Both the position numbers and the translations under genes were made by a program. Under the pieces are notes generated by a model that searched no databases, was not told the origin of the DNA, and saw only the letters and a program-made list of their open reading frames with translations. Shown here piece after piece: positions 1-5,717 of a DNA stretch of 9,247 nt (position 1 is its first letter; the number at the start of each line of letters is the position of its first letter). This DNA comes from Thiobacillus sp. (GTDB lineage: Bacteria; Pseudomonadota; Gammaproteobacteria; Burkholderiales; Thiobacillaceae), in NCBI GenBank assembly GCA_020217265.1, contig JAIWOS010000042.1:1-9247 (forward strand), in the 5' to 3' direction.

Positions 1-70
1 CGCGATTGGACTCGAACCAACGACCCCCACCATGTCAAGGTGGTGCTCTAACCAGCTGAGCTACGCGCCT
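1..70 (-). tRNA. tRNA-Val (anticodon GAC), 3' end cut by window edge
   Basis: Read on the minus strand, 70 bases fold as a tRNA. The 5' acceptor strand is AGGCGCG, followed by T8 A9, a GCTC/GAGC D stem, a 9-base D loop with GG, and an anticodon stem CCACC/GGTGG around the loop TTGACAT. The anticodon is therefore GAC, reading valine codon GUC. A 5-base variable loop and the T arm GTTGG-TTCGAGT-CCAAT follow. Only four bases (CGCG) of the 3' acceptor strand are present; the last three pairing bases, discriminator and CCA lie outside the window. All visible stems pair, with one G-T wobble at the base of the T stem, so nothing suggests a pseudogene. Confidence 0.95.
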
Positions 71-82
71 AATGCGGGGCGC

Positions 83-112
83 ATCATAACCGGAAGGCCT
101 CGATCCTGTCGA
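83..112 (-). promoter_or_regulatory. sigma70-type promoter of the tRNA-Val gene
   Basis: On the minus strand a -35 box TCGACA (107-112) and a -10 box TATGAT (83-88) are separated by 18 bases. Transcription would start near 76, a few bases before the mature tRNA end at 70. The stretch after the -10, GCGCCCC, is GC-rich, as in promoters under stringent (ppGpp) control, which is typical of stable RNA genes. The seven T residues just upstream of the -35 (114-120) could act as an UP element. The boxes are seen directly; the regulation is inferred. Confidence 0.6.
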
Positions 113-113
113 G

Positions 114-140
114 AAAAAAACACCTCGCGCAGGATTTTTT
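114..140 (-). terminator. possible weak terminator after the AAA+ ATPase gene
   Basis: Downstream of the ATPase stop, the minus strand reads as six A, then TCCT, a GCGCG loop, AGG, TG and seven T. The short CCT/AGG core can be extended by pairing the A run with the T run across one bulge, giving a hairpin that ends in a T tract. It lies between the ATPase stop (153) and the tRNA promoter (83-112). The GC core is only three pairs, so termination may be inefficient. The T tract could instead serve mainly as an UP element for the tRNA promoter. Confidence 0.35.
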
Positions 141-152
141 GGCATCTCCGGG

Positions 153-1622
153 TCAGTCCACCATCACGCAGCGCTGGCTCGCCCATGTGCGCAAGCGTTC
201 AAAATCCTCGGCACGGATCACGGAAAGCGGACGTGTCTGACCAAGCTCGTGCTCGACGTGCGCCTGCGACAGCTTCCCGCCTTCTGCCAGGGCTGCATAC
301 TGCGAAGCCACAATGGCCTGCTCGATTTCCGCGCCCGAATAGCCTTCGCTGCGTTCTACCAGGCTCGGCATCTGGAATTCGGCCAGGTCGAGGCCGCGTT
401 TTTTCAGATGCAGGCGAAAAATGGTCTCGCGCACGGCCGCCACCGGCAAGTCGACGAAAAAGAGCTCGTCGAAACGGCCCTTGCGCAGCAATTCCGGCGG
501 CAGCTTGCTGATGTCGTTGGCGGTGGCGACGACGAACACGGGATTGTCGCGCTCGTTCATCCAGGTCAGCAGCGTGCCAAGGACACGCTGTGAAACGCCG
601 TCGTCGGCATCGCCCGCCGCGAGTCCCTTTTCAATCTCGTCCATCCACAGCAGGCAGGGCGCCATGCGGGACGCCTCGTTGAGCGCCTGTCGCAGATTCT
701 TTTCGGTTTCGCCGATGTACTTGTTGTAGAGGGCGGCGAAATCCAGCCGCAACAGCGGCACTTTCCAGCTTCCGGCGATGGCCTTGGCGACCAGGCTTTT
801 GCCTGCCCCCTGCACGCCCAGCAGCAGGACCCCCTTGGGCATCGGCAGCCCCGGGGCCAGCGCCGGGTTCTGGAACACCGCCTGGCGCTGTCCGACCCAG
901 GTTTTGAGACGCCCGAATCCGCCGACATCGTCCAGCGTGACACCGGGCAACTCCATTTCCAGCGCGCTGGCTTGCTGGTCCTGCTTGAATCGCGCAATGC
1001 GCCTGACGTCGTCAAGATTGAGCTCGCCGTCGGCGTTGACCGCCTGACGAATCAGGCGTTGTACTTCGTCTTCGCCCAGTCCGGCGAGTTGATGCACCAG
1101 CAGCGGCAGGATTTCGCGATCGATGCGCAGGCTGCGCCGTGTGTCGCGCTGCCAGATATCCAGCTGATCTTTCAGTAAGGTGCGCACGCGGTCTGCCGTG
1201 ATACCCGGCATGGACAGCCGCGCCGACATGCGGGCAAGCTCCGGCGGCAAGTCCAGCCGGGGGCTCACGAACAGCAGCGTTCGGTCGCGGCGGTAATGGT
1301 CCAGGGCGATTTCGCGCACCAGCCGCACATTGAGTGGGTGGCCAAAAAACGGATGGGCATCCAGAAACACGTACAGCCCGTTCTGTGGCGTGGCATCGAC
1401 ATGCTTCAGCGCATCGGTCAATTCGCTGGTGTTGTACACCGCGCTCGTTTCAGTGCTGCGTTTGAGTCCGTCCGCCAGGCTCCAGACAAACAGCGGAATC
1501 GCGCGCGCCGTGCAGATTTCCCGCACGCGCGCGAGCAGGCGCACTTCCTCGTGGGTTTCACTGACCAGAATGGGAAAACGCGCATCGAGCAGCGCGTTGA
1601 AATCGTTACTGAATTCCGGCAT
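153..1622 (-). CDS. AAA+ family ATPase, Ycf46-like
   Basis: A 489-residue protein with a non-ATPase N-terminal half and a C-terminal AAA+ module. Residues 10-215 start with ALLDARFPILVSETHEE and match the general pattern of the Ycf46 N-terminal region. The ATPase part has Walker A GVQGAGKS (269-276), Walker B LLWMDE (324-329), sensor 1 ATAND (366-370), an arginine-finger segment RKGRFD (380-385) and the sensor 2 motif GYSGAEI (427-433), so all catalytic elements are present. It is soluble, with no signal peptide or membrane helix. The family is related to the CDC48/FtsH-type ATPases. In cyanobacteria Ycf46 has been linked to inorganic carbon use, but no biochemical role is settled and I assign none here. 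The frame is open to an ATG at 1790. I prefer 1622 because family similarity begins there and the extra 56 residues are basic and unpatterned. None of the candidate starts has a good Shine-Dalgarno, so the start is uncertain. It stands alone, divergent from the membrane-protein operon. Confidence 0.85.
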   Translation of the reverse strand: MPEFSNDFNALLDARFPILVSETHEEVRLLARVREICTARAIPLFVWSLADGLKRSTETSAVYNTSELTDALKHVDATPQNGLYVFLDAHPFFGHPLNVRLVREIALDHYRRDRTLLFVSPRLDLPPELARMSARLSMPGITADRVRTLLKDQLDIWQRDTRRSLRIDREILPLLVHQLAGLGEDEVQRLIRQAVNADGELNLDDVRRIARFKQDQQASALEMELPGVTLDDVGGFGRLKTWVGQRQAVFQNPALAPGLPMPKGVLLLGVQGAGKSLVAKAIAGSWKVPLLRLDFAALYNKYIGETEKNLRQALNEASRMAPCLLWMDEIEKGLAAGDADDGVSQRVLGTLLTWMNERDNPVFVVATANDISKLPPELLRKGRFDELFFVDLPVAAVRETIFRLHLKKRGLDLAEFQMPSLVERSEGYSGAEIEQAIVASQYAALAEGGKLSQAHVEHELGQTRPLSVIRAEDFERLRTWASQRCVMVD

Positions 1623-1799
1623 GTCGAGTCGCGGTCGGATTCGTGCTGGTCGGGAAGCAGGCAAGGGTATCGTGCGCTGGGGTTTCTTGCCAGCGGCAGC
1701 CTCTGCAAAAGTGGTTTGAATCCGGATCGGCGTATCGGGATCGATCATTTGCTGGTGCTGGCGACATCGGCTGGCTCGACCGCCCGGCATCGAATCCGG

Positions 1800-1829
1800 T
1801 TGACGCTCTGCAATTCAGAGCGCTAGACT
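1800..1829 (+). promoter_or_regulatory. probable promoter of the membrane protein/regulator operon
   Basis: A -35 box TTGACG (1800-1805, five of six consensus bases) is followed after 18 bases by a -10-like TAGACT (1824-1829, four of six). Transcription would start near 1836 and give a leader of about 27 bases before the Shine-Dalgarno-supported ATG at 1863. An inverted repeat fills the spacer (listed separately). Position and spacing fit well, but the -10 is weak and no transcript data are available. Confidence 0.45.
1804..1822. promoter_or_regulatory. inverted repeat in promoter spacer, candidate operator
   Basis: A perfect 7-bp inverted repeat, CGCTCTG-caatt-CAGAGCG, lies almost exactly between the proposed -35 and -10 boxes. 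A dyad in this position is a classic repressor site, and the second gene of the operon encodes a small winged-helix DNA-binding protein, which makes autoregulation the simplest reading. The repeat is seen directly; the regulator-site link is inferred. As RNA it would form only a short stem and, lying upstream of the predicted start site, it should not be transcribed from this promoter. Confidence 0.45.
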
Positions 1830-1849
1830 TTGCATTACAGAGTCAACTC

Positions 1850-1853
1850 GAGG
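1850..1853 (+). promoter_or_regulatory. Shine-Dalgarno that fixes the membrane protein start
   Basis: GAGG ends nine bases before the ATG at 1863. The reading frame is open further up to a TTG at 1830, but that codon has no ribosome binding site and lies at the predicted -10 region, so the ATG at 1863 is the start. Confidence 0.6.
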
Positions 1854-1862
1854 TGCAGCGCC

Positions 1863-2900
1863 ATGCCCCCAGCCCACGAACAATTCCAGGCAATGCAAAG
1901 CATGCTGGCCGCGGGCCATCGCTGCGTTCATCTGGAGAAGCACAGCTTGTTGCTTCTGGGCGCGGTGGGCGGTTTTCTGTGTGTGGCGACGGAATGCGTC
2001 ATTACCGATACGCGCTTCCCCGATGTTACCGAGCGGGGCGGCGCGCTGTTGATCTGGCTGGCGCTCTGGCTGGGGGGCGTGTCTTTGCTGGAGCACCGGC
2101 TCACACGGCGCGCCCGCCAGCAGCGGGCCGAAACGCTGCCCTTTGCTCAGGCCCAGATCACGCGCGCGTGGTGGATGCTGTTGTCGGTGGGCTGCCTCGG
2201 CTCGTTCGCCATGATTTTCCATGGCGGCGGGGGCATGATCTACGCCTTGTGGATTGTGCTGCTTGGGCTGGGCGTCTATCTGTTCGGCCTGTTTTCGCGC
2301 CCGCTCATCGAGTGGATCGGGCTGGCCACCCTTCTGCTCGGAGTGGCGGGCCTCGCCGCCGGGCTGCCTTACGGCACCACGCGCTGGCTGGCGGCTTCTG
2401 CGTTTGCGGTCGGCCTGCCGTTGGCGGGTTGGCTCAACGCTCGCGTGGACGATGCCGGGGTAATTCGCCGTCTCGCGGCCCTGGCCATCTGGCTGGCGGC
2501 GGTGATAGCGCCGCCGCTCCTGACAGTCCGTTATTCCACCACGCCGATACCCGAGGCGGCGCCCGTCGCGCTCGGCTCGCCCATCGGCACAGGCGTGCAG
2601 GTGCTGCGCCTGGAGGCGGGTACGCGCGTCCCGCTGCGGGTCGATATGGAAAGCCCAATCCTGCGCGTTTCGCCCCGAGCCGGGCTGGACATCACCCTGA
2701 CGCAGCCGGTGGAAGTGGCGCTGATAGACGGCCAGCCCGATGGCCGCTACCGGATCGGCGACGGCGACTGGCACGCGATCCACGACGGCGTGCTGCGCCT
2801 GATGATCGACCGCATCACGCCGCGTCTGAATGGCACGGCACCGGAAGTGCGCACCCATGCCAGCCTCGACTTCGCCCAATCCAAAGGAACCTCCCCATGA
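1863..2900 (+). CDS. predicted seven-helix integral membrane protein with extracytoplasmic C-terminal domain
   Basis: I do not recognise a named family for this 345-residue protein. Hydrophobic segments at about residues 27-45, 60-77, 103-119, 125-144, 149-168, 174-191 and 203-222 predict seven membrane helices. A basic loop (HRLTRRARQQR, 78-88) follows helix 2 and would favour the cytoplasm. Residues 223-345 form a soluble tail rich in short alternating hydrophobic stretches, suggesting a beta-rich domain; with an even number of helices after the basic loop its side of the membrane must be worked out experimentally, though the odd total allows an outside location if the N-terminus is inside. 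It is the first gene of a tightly coupled operon: its stop overlaps the start of a winged-helix regulator by four bases (ATGA). The pairing suggests a membrane sensor or effector and a cognate or autoregulating repressor, but no catalytic motif is visible to name a substrate. Confidence 0.8.
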   Translation: MPPAHEQFQAMQSMLAAGHRCVHLEKHSLLLLGAVGGFLCVATECVITDTRFPDVTERGGALLIWLALWLGGVSLLEHRLTRRARQQRAETLPFAQAQITRAWWMLLSVGCLGSFAMIFHGGGGMIYALWIVLLGLGVYLFGLFSRPLIEWIGLATLLLGVAGLAAGLPYGTTRWLAASAFAVGLPLAGWLNARVDDAGVIRRLAALAIWLAAVIAPPLLTVRYSTTPIPEAAPVALGSPIGTGVQVLRLEAGTRVPLRVDMESPILRVSPRAGLDITLTQPVEVALIDGQPDGRYRIGDGDWHAIHDGVLRLMIDRITPRLNGTAPEVRTHASLDFAQSKGTSP

Positions 2901-3250
2901 CTACGACGCTGCCCCCCCTGGATGCCTTGCTCCACCAGCCCGCCCGCACGCAGCTGGTGGCCTATTTGTCCGGACGAGGCGAAGCGACTTTTTCCGAGTT
3001 GAAGCGTGTGCTGGGCGTCACCGACGGCAACCTGGGTGCGCATCTCGCCAAACTGGTCGAGGCAGGCTATCTCGCGACGAGCGAGGCGACCGGCGGTGCG
3101 CGCGCGCAGACGGTTTACACGCTTACAGCCACGGGCCGCGCCGCCTTGTCCGAATACGCCGCACGTCTCGCCGCGCTCATGGCCTTGAGTACACACGGCG
3201 AACCCCGTTCATTCATAGCGCTTTCAAGCCCAAAGGACGTCGCACCATGA
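2897..3250 (+). CDS. small winged-helix DNA-binding transcriptional regulator
   Basis: A 117-residue protein that is almost entirely one winged helix-turn-helix domain. LDALLHQPARTQLVAYL (about 8-24) is the first helix, FSELKRVLGVTDGNLGAHLA (about 32-51) is the HTH with its recognition helix, and KLVEAGYLATSEATGG followed by QTVYTLTATGRAAL (about 52-85) forms the wing and following strand and helix. This is the pattern of the HTH_34/MarR-like winged-helix family, which acts in the cytoplasm as a dimeric regulator. No ligand-binding or metal-binding domain is attached and no ArsR-type cysteine pair is seen, so the signal is unknown. Start: AAAGGAA sits eight bases before the ATG at 2897, which overlaps the upstream stop (ATGA). 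The candidate operator at 1804-1822 is a likely target. The gene's stop overlaps the next ATG in the same four-base way. Confidence 0.88.
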   Translation: MTTTLPPLDALLHQPARTQLVAYLSGRGEATFSELKRVLGVTDGNLGAHLAKLVEAGYLATSEATGGARAQTVYTLTATGRAALSEYAARLAALMALSTHGEPRSFIALSSPKDVAP

Positions 3251-3330
3251 AGCCGATTAAATCGCTCGTGATTCCGTCTCTCGGGGTTCTACAGGGCTGC
3301 GCGGGGCTCACGCCGCCATCGGCTGAATAA
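3247..3330 (+). pseudogene. 27-codon lipoprotein-like reading frame, probable 5' remnant of a broken gene
   Basis: The frame starts with MKPIKSLVIPSLGVLQGC: two lysines, a short hydrophobic stretch and a lipobox-like LQGC, i.e. a lipoprotein signal peptide, then AGLTPPSAE and TAA. It has a clear Shine-Dalgarno (AAAGGA, 3232-3237) nine bases before the ATG, and the ATG overlaps the regulator's stop (ATGA), so it was or is translated. Reading on in the same frame past TAA gives LATLSVFKLPAGKPIDVHIL and continues open to 4008. A CAA-to-TAA change would explain the stop. I infer the start of a lipoprotein gene that belonged to the operon and has lost its body. Alternatives are a genuine tiny lipopeptide, or a sequencing error at 3328. 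Confidence 0.5.
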
Positions 3331-3345
3331 CTGGCTACCCTGTCC

Positions 3346-4008
3346 GTGTTCAAGCTCCCTGCGGGCAAACCCATCGACGTGCACATCCTCGCCGACGGCA
3401 CGGCCCTCGCCACGGCCCATCCAGCGAAGCGCCTCGCCATCTTCGTGGCCGCCTCGCTGGCTGTGCATCTGCTGTTGATGAGCGCGATACGGTTGCCTCG
3501 TCCTGTCACCCTCCCGGTTGAGTCGGAAACGGTCTTGCAATGGGTTGACCTGCCGGCTCGGCCCATCAAGGCAGACCCACGGCCAGCGGCACCTGCAGCC
3601 GCCCGCATGGTTTCGAAGCACTCGCTTCGCATCAAGGAGAGTCCTCCCCTTGCTGCGCCCACGCCAACCGGCCCCATCTCTCCACCGGCAAGTAGCGACG
3701 CGCCCCCGCGCCCGCCGTCCACGCTCGACCCCGCCAGCCTGACGACGGCTGCCCGTGCCATCGCGCGCGACATGGCGCATGCAGACACACCCCCGCCCGA
3801 TGCCTATACGCCGCCAGACGAACGCCCGATCCTGCCCAAGCTCGCGCAGGCCTTGCGGCGGGAAGCCGCAGGCGAACGCCATCTGGACAACGGCGTCACC
3901 CGCGTCGTCACGGCACGCAGCCAGGTGCTTTGTTTCAAAACGCCGCCCGATTTTGTCCGGGACGGCCCGGTCGAAATGCATGCCCTGCAGGTCAATTGCC
4001 CGCGTTGA
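3346..4008 (+). CDS. TonB-like single-pass membrane protein, proline-rich, unknown function
   Basis: A protein of up to 220 residues from a GTG at 3346. Residues 29-49 (RLAIFVAASLAVHLLLMSA) form one membrane helix after basic residues, predicting an inside N-terminus. Residues about 68-126 are a proline/alanine-rich stretch like the periplasm-spanning part of TonB or TolA. The last 60 residues are a compact segment with two cysteines (196 and 218) near the C-terminus that could form a disulfide. The layout resembles energy transducers, but no recognisable TonB C-terminal domain is seen, so the function is unassigned. The start is uncertain: no Shine-Dalgarno precedes 3346 or the next GTG (3379), and about 24 residues before the helix look like leftover lipoprotein sequence. 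Translation may depend on reinitiation after the TAA at 3328. It converges on thpR across 21 bases. Confidence 0.65.
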   Translation: MFKLPAGKPIDVHILADGTALATAHPAKRLAIFVAASLAVHLLLMSAIRLPRPVTLPVESETVLQWVDLPARPIKADPRPAAPAAARMVSKHSLRIKESPPLAAPTPTGPISPPASSDAPPRPPSTLDPASLTTAARAIARDMAHADTPPPDAYTPPDERPILPKLAQALRREAAGERHLDNGVTRVVTARSQVLCFKTPPDFVRDGPVEMHALQVNCPR

Positions 4009-4032
4009 GCGGGGCGTGTATCGCACCGCTCA
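4006..4032. terminator. hairpin shared by two convergent genes, possible bidirectional terminator
   Basis: TGAGCGG (4006-4012) pairs with CCGCTCA (4026-4032); inside, GCG (4014-4016) pairs with CGC (4022-4024) after a G/A mismatch, leaving the loop TGTAT. The feet of the stem are the TGA stop of the plus-strand gene and the TGA stop of thpR on the minus strand. It is GC-rich and well placed for convergent termination, but no T run follows on either side, so it may instead protect 3' ends or work with Rho. Confidence 0.5.
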
Positions 4033-4560
4033 CGGCAGCGGCCAGCGCCGGATCACTTCGTAGCGCGCGCCGTCGGCCCCGGTGCTTGATGCCACCAGCA
4101 CGAAATCGTCGACTTTCCAGCGCACGGGGGTGCAGGGTGGCGCCGACCCGCCTGGCGAATTGCGCAGCAGGGTGACATGGGGAACGAAGGGCCGAGTGTC
4201 GAAGGCCGTGCCGGATTCGTGCAGCGCGGCGTGCAAGCGGCCAACCAGTTCGGCAAGGCTGACAGGCGGTGCGGCGCATCCCAGCCAGCCGATGCGGTTG
4301 TGCTGCCAATAGCCGGGCTGATCGAGCAGCAGTTCGAAGGGCTCGGCACGGATCGTGTCGATGCGCGGTATTAGCGCGTCTCGCACTTCAACGGGTATTG
4401 CGCCGAGAAAGGCGAGCGTCAGATGCAGAGTATCGGCCCGCATGCGACGGCCGCCCCAGTGCTGGTGCAGCCATTTGCCGGTGCGGTTGAGCGCGGCGCG
4501 CGTGGCGGCATCCGGCCACAGCGCGAAAAAGAGCCGTTGTGCGCCCGACGTGTCAGCCAC
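4030..4560 (-). CDS. thpR: RNA 2',3'-cyclic phosphodiesterase (2'-5' RNA ligase family)
   Basis: A 176-residue protein of the 2H phosphoesterase superfamily, close to the usual family length. Both catalytic H-x-T motifs are present: HLTLAFLG (46-53) and HVTLLR (128-133). The N-terminal [16 protein letters not shown] (9-24) is typical of ThpR/LigT. The enzyme opens 2',3'-cyclic phosphate ends of RNA to 2'-phosphates and in vitro can join 2'-5' tRNA halves; its cellular role is not well settled. It is cytoplasmic. The start is GTG at 4560, which overlaps the end of ispF by eight bases. No clear Shine-Dalgarno is seen, so translation probably depends on coupling to ispF. It is the last gene of the ftsK-ispD-ispF-thpR series. 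Confidence 0.92.
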   Translation of the reverse strand: MADTSGAQRLFFALWPDAATRAALNRTGKWLHQHWGGRRMRADTLHLTLAFLGAIPVEVRDALIPRIDTIRAEPFELLLDQPGYWQHNRIGWLGCAAPPVSLAELVGRLHAALHESGTAFDTRPFVPHVTLLRNSPGGSAPPCTPVRWKVDDFVLVASSTGADGARYEVIRRWPLP

Positions 4561-5035
4561 GCACGATGAGACACACGGCTTCGGCGGCGATGCCCTCGCC
4601 GCGACCAGTGAAGCCGAGCTTTTCGGTGGTGGTGGCCTTGACGTTGACGCGGTCGAGGGCGATGCCGAGGTCGTCGGCGATGTGCGCGCTCATGCGCGCG
4701 ATGTGCGGCGCCATTTTGGGCGCCTGCGCGATGAGGGTCGCATCGACGTTGCCGGCGACCCAGCCGCGCTGCTTCAAGTGATCGGCGACACGGCGCAGCA
4801 AGATGCGGCTGTCGATGTCCTTGAATTCGGCGCTGGTATCGGGGAAATGACGGCCGATGTCGCCGAGGCCCGCGGCGCCGAGCAATGCGTCACAGATGGC
4901 GTGCAGCAGCACGTCGGCGTCGGAATGGCCGGCGAGGCCGCGTTCGTAGGGTATATCGACGCCGCCGACGATGAGCCGCCGCCCTTCGACCAGCGCATGA
5001 ACGTCGAAGCCGTGGCCGATGCGAATGTCATTCAT
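4553..5035 (-). CDS. ispF: 2-C-methyl-D-erythritol 2,4-cyclodiphosphate synthase
   Basis: This enzyme converts CDP-ME 2-phosphate to ME-2,4-cyclodiphosphate with release of CMP, a mid-pathway step of the MEP route to isoprenoid precursors. It is a cytoplasmic trimer with a divalent metal at each active site. The 160-residue length is normal. The metal ligands are visible as Asp11 and His13 in GHGFDVH and His45 in [15 protein letters not shown]. The conserved C-terminal [17 protein letters not shown] segment is also present. The start ATG at 5035 has GAGGA (5042-5046) six bases upstream and overlaps the end of ispD by eight bases. The ispD-ispF adjacency is common and, in some bacteria, the two are fused; here they are separate proteins. 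Confidence 0.97.
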   Translation of the reverse strand: MNDIRIGHGFDVHALVEGRRLIVGGVDIPYERGLAGHSDADVLLHAICDALLGAAGLGDIGRHFPDTSAEFKDIDSRILLRRVADHLKQRGWVAGNVDATLIAQAPKMAPHIARMSAHIADDLGIALDRVNVKATTTEKLGFTGRGEGIAAEAVCLIVRG

Positions 5036-5717
5036 GCATTTTCCTCAGGATCATGCCCGCGAGCTCGAGGTCCTGCGGATAGGTGACCTTGAGGTTGCGG
5101 CTGTCGGATTCGACGAGTTTCGGATGCAGGCCCCATTGCTCGATGGCCGACGCTTCGTCGGTCATGTCTGCACCGGCGGCGCGCAAGGCCTGCGTGAGCG
5201 AGCCGTGGCGGAACATCTGCGGCGTCTGCGCCTGCCACAGGCCGGCGCGCGGCACGGTGGCCGCCACCCGCGCATCGGCCGTGGCACGCTTGAGCGTGTC
5301 GGCAACCGGCACGGCGAGCAGCCCGCCAACCGGGTCGTCGGCGAGTCCGTCGATCAGCCTTGCCAGCAGCTCATCCGGCAGGCAGGGGCGTGCAGCGTCG
5401 TGCACCAGCACCCAGTCATCGGGATCGCAGATTTTCGAAATCGCATCGAGGCCGTTCAATACGGTTTCGGCGCGCGTCCTGCCGCCGCAGCGCAGTACCT
5501 CAATGCGCTCTTCCCAGCCCTGCCATTCGTAGTTGTTCCAGCGGCGGTCGGTGGGCGAAAGCACCACGAAGATGCGCGCGATGCGCGGTTCGCGCGCCAG
5601 CACCATCATGGCGTGCGCGATCATCGGCACCGAATTGAGGTCGAGGTACTGCTTCTCGACCATGCCGCCCATGCGGGTGCCGCTGCCGGCGGCGGGGATC
5701 AGGGCGTAATGCTTCAT
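5028..5717 (-). CDS. ispD: 2-C-methyl-D-erythritol 4-phosphate cytidylyltransferase
   Basis: This enzyme joins MEP and CTP to give CDP-ME and pyrophosphate, the third step of the MEP isoprenoid pathway, in the cytoplasm. The 229-residue length is typical. The nucleotide-binding loop [11 protein letters not shown] (8-18) with Arg15, Lys22 in [13 protein letters not shown] (105-111), PVADT (137-141), Arg157 in [17 protein letters not shown] (186-189) and KVTYPQDL (210-217) are all intact. The start ATG at 5717 overlaps the ftsK stop by four bases (ATGA), with a G-rich run just upstream inside ftsK that may serve as Shine-Dalgarno. It lies between ftsK and ispF and is probably expressed from the ftsK promoter. 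Confidence 0.97.
   Translation of the reverse strand: MKHYALIPAAGSGTRMGGMVEKQYLDLNSVPMIAHAMMVLAREPRIARIFVVLSPTDRRWNNYEWQGWEERIEVLRCGGRTRAETVLNGLDAISKICDPDDWVLVHDAARPCLPDELLARLIDGLADDPVGGLLAVPVADTLKRATADARVAATVPRAGLWQAQTPQMFRHGSLTQALRAAGADMTDEASAIEQWGLHPKLVESDSRNLKVTYPQDLELAGMILRKMHE

Noticed and set aside
1841..1846. A minus-strand TTGACT that could be a -35 box for the Ycf46-like gene
   Set aside because: No acceptable -10 box was found at 16-18 bases, so a divergent promoter here is not supported.
1815..2879. A 354-codon minus-strand frame opposite the membrane protein
   Set aside because: It has Gln/Arg/His-rich antisense composition, no domain and no ribosome site, whereas the opposite strand shows seven clear membrane helices.
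1643..2896. Upstream open extension of the winged-helix regulator frame, which would give a 535-residue protein
   Set aside because: It overlaps the membrane-protein gene in another phase and has shadow-like Arg/Ala/Gly composition. The ATG at 2897 has a Shine-Dalgarno and the ATGA coupling.
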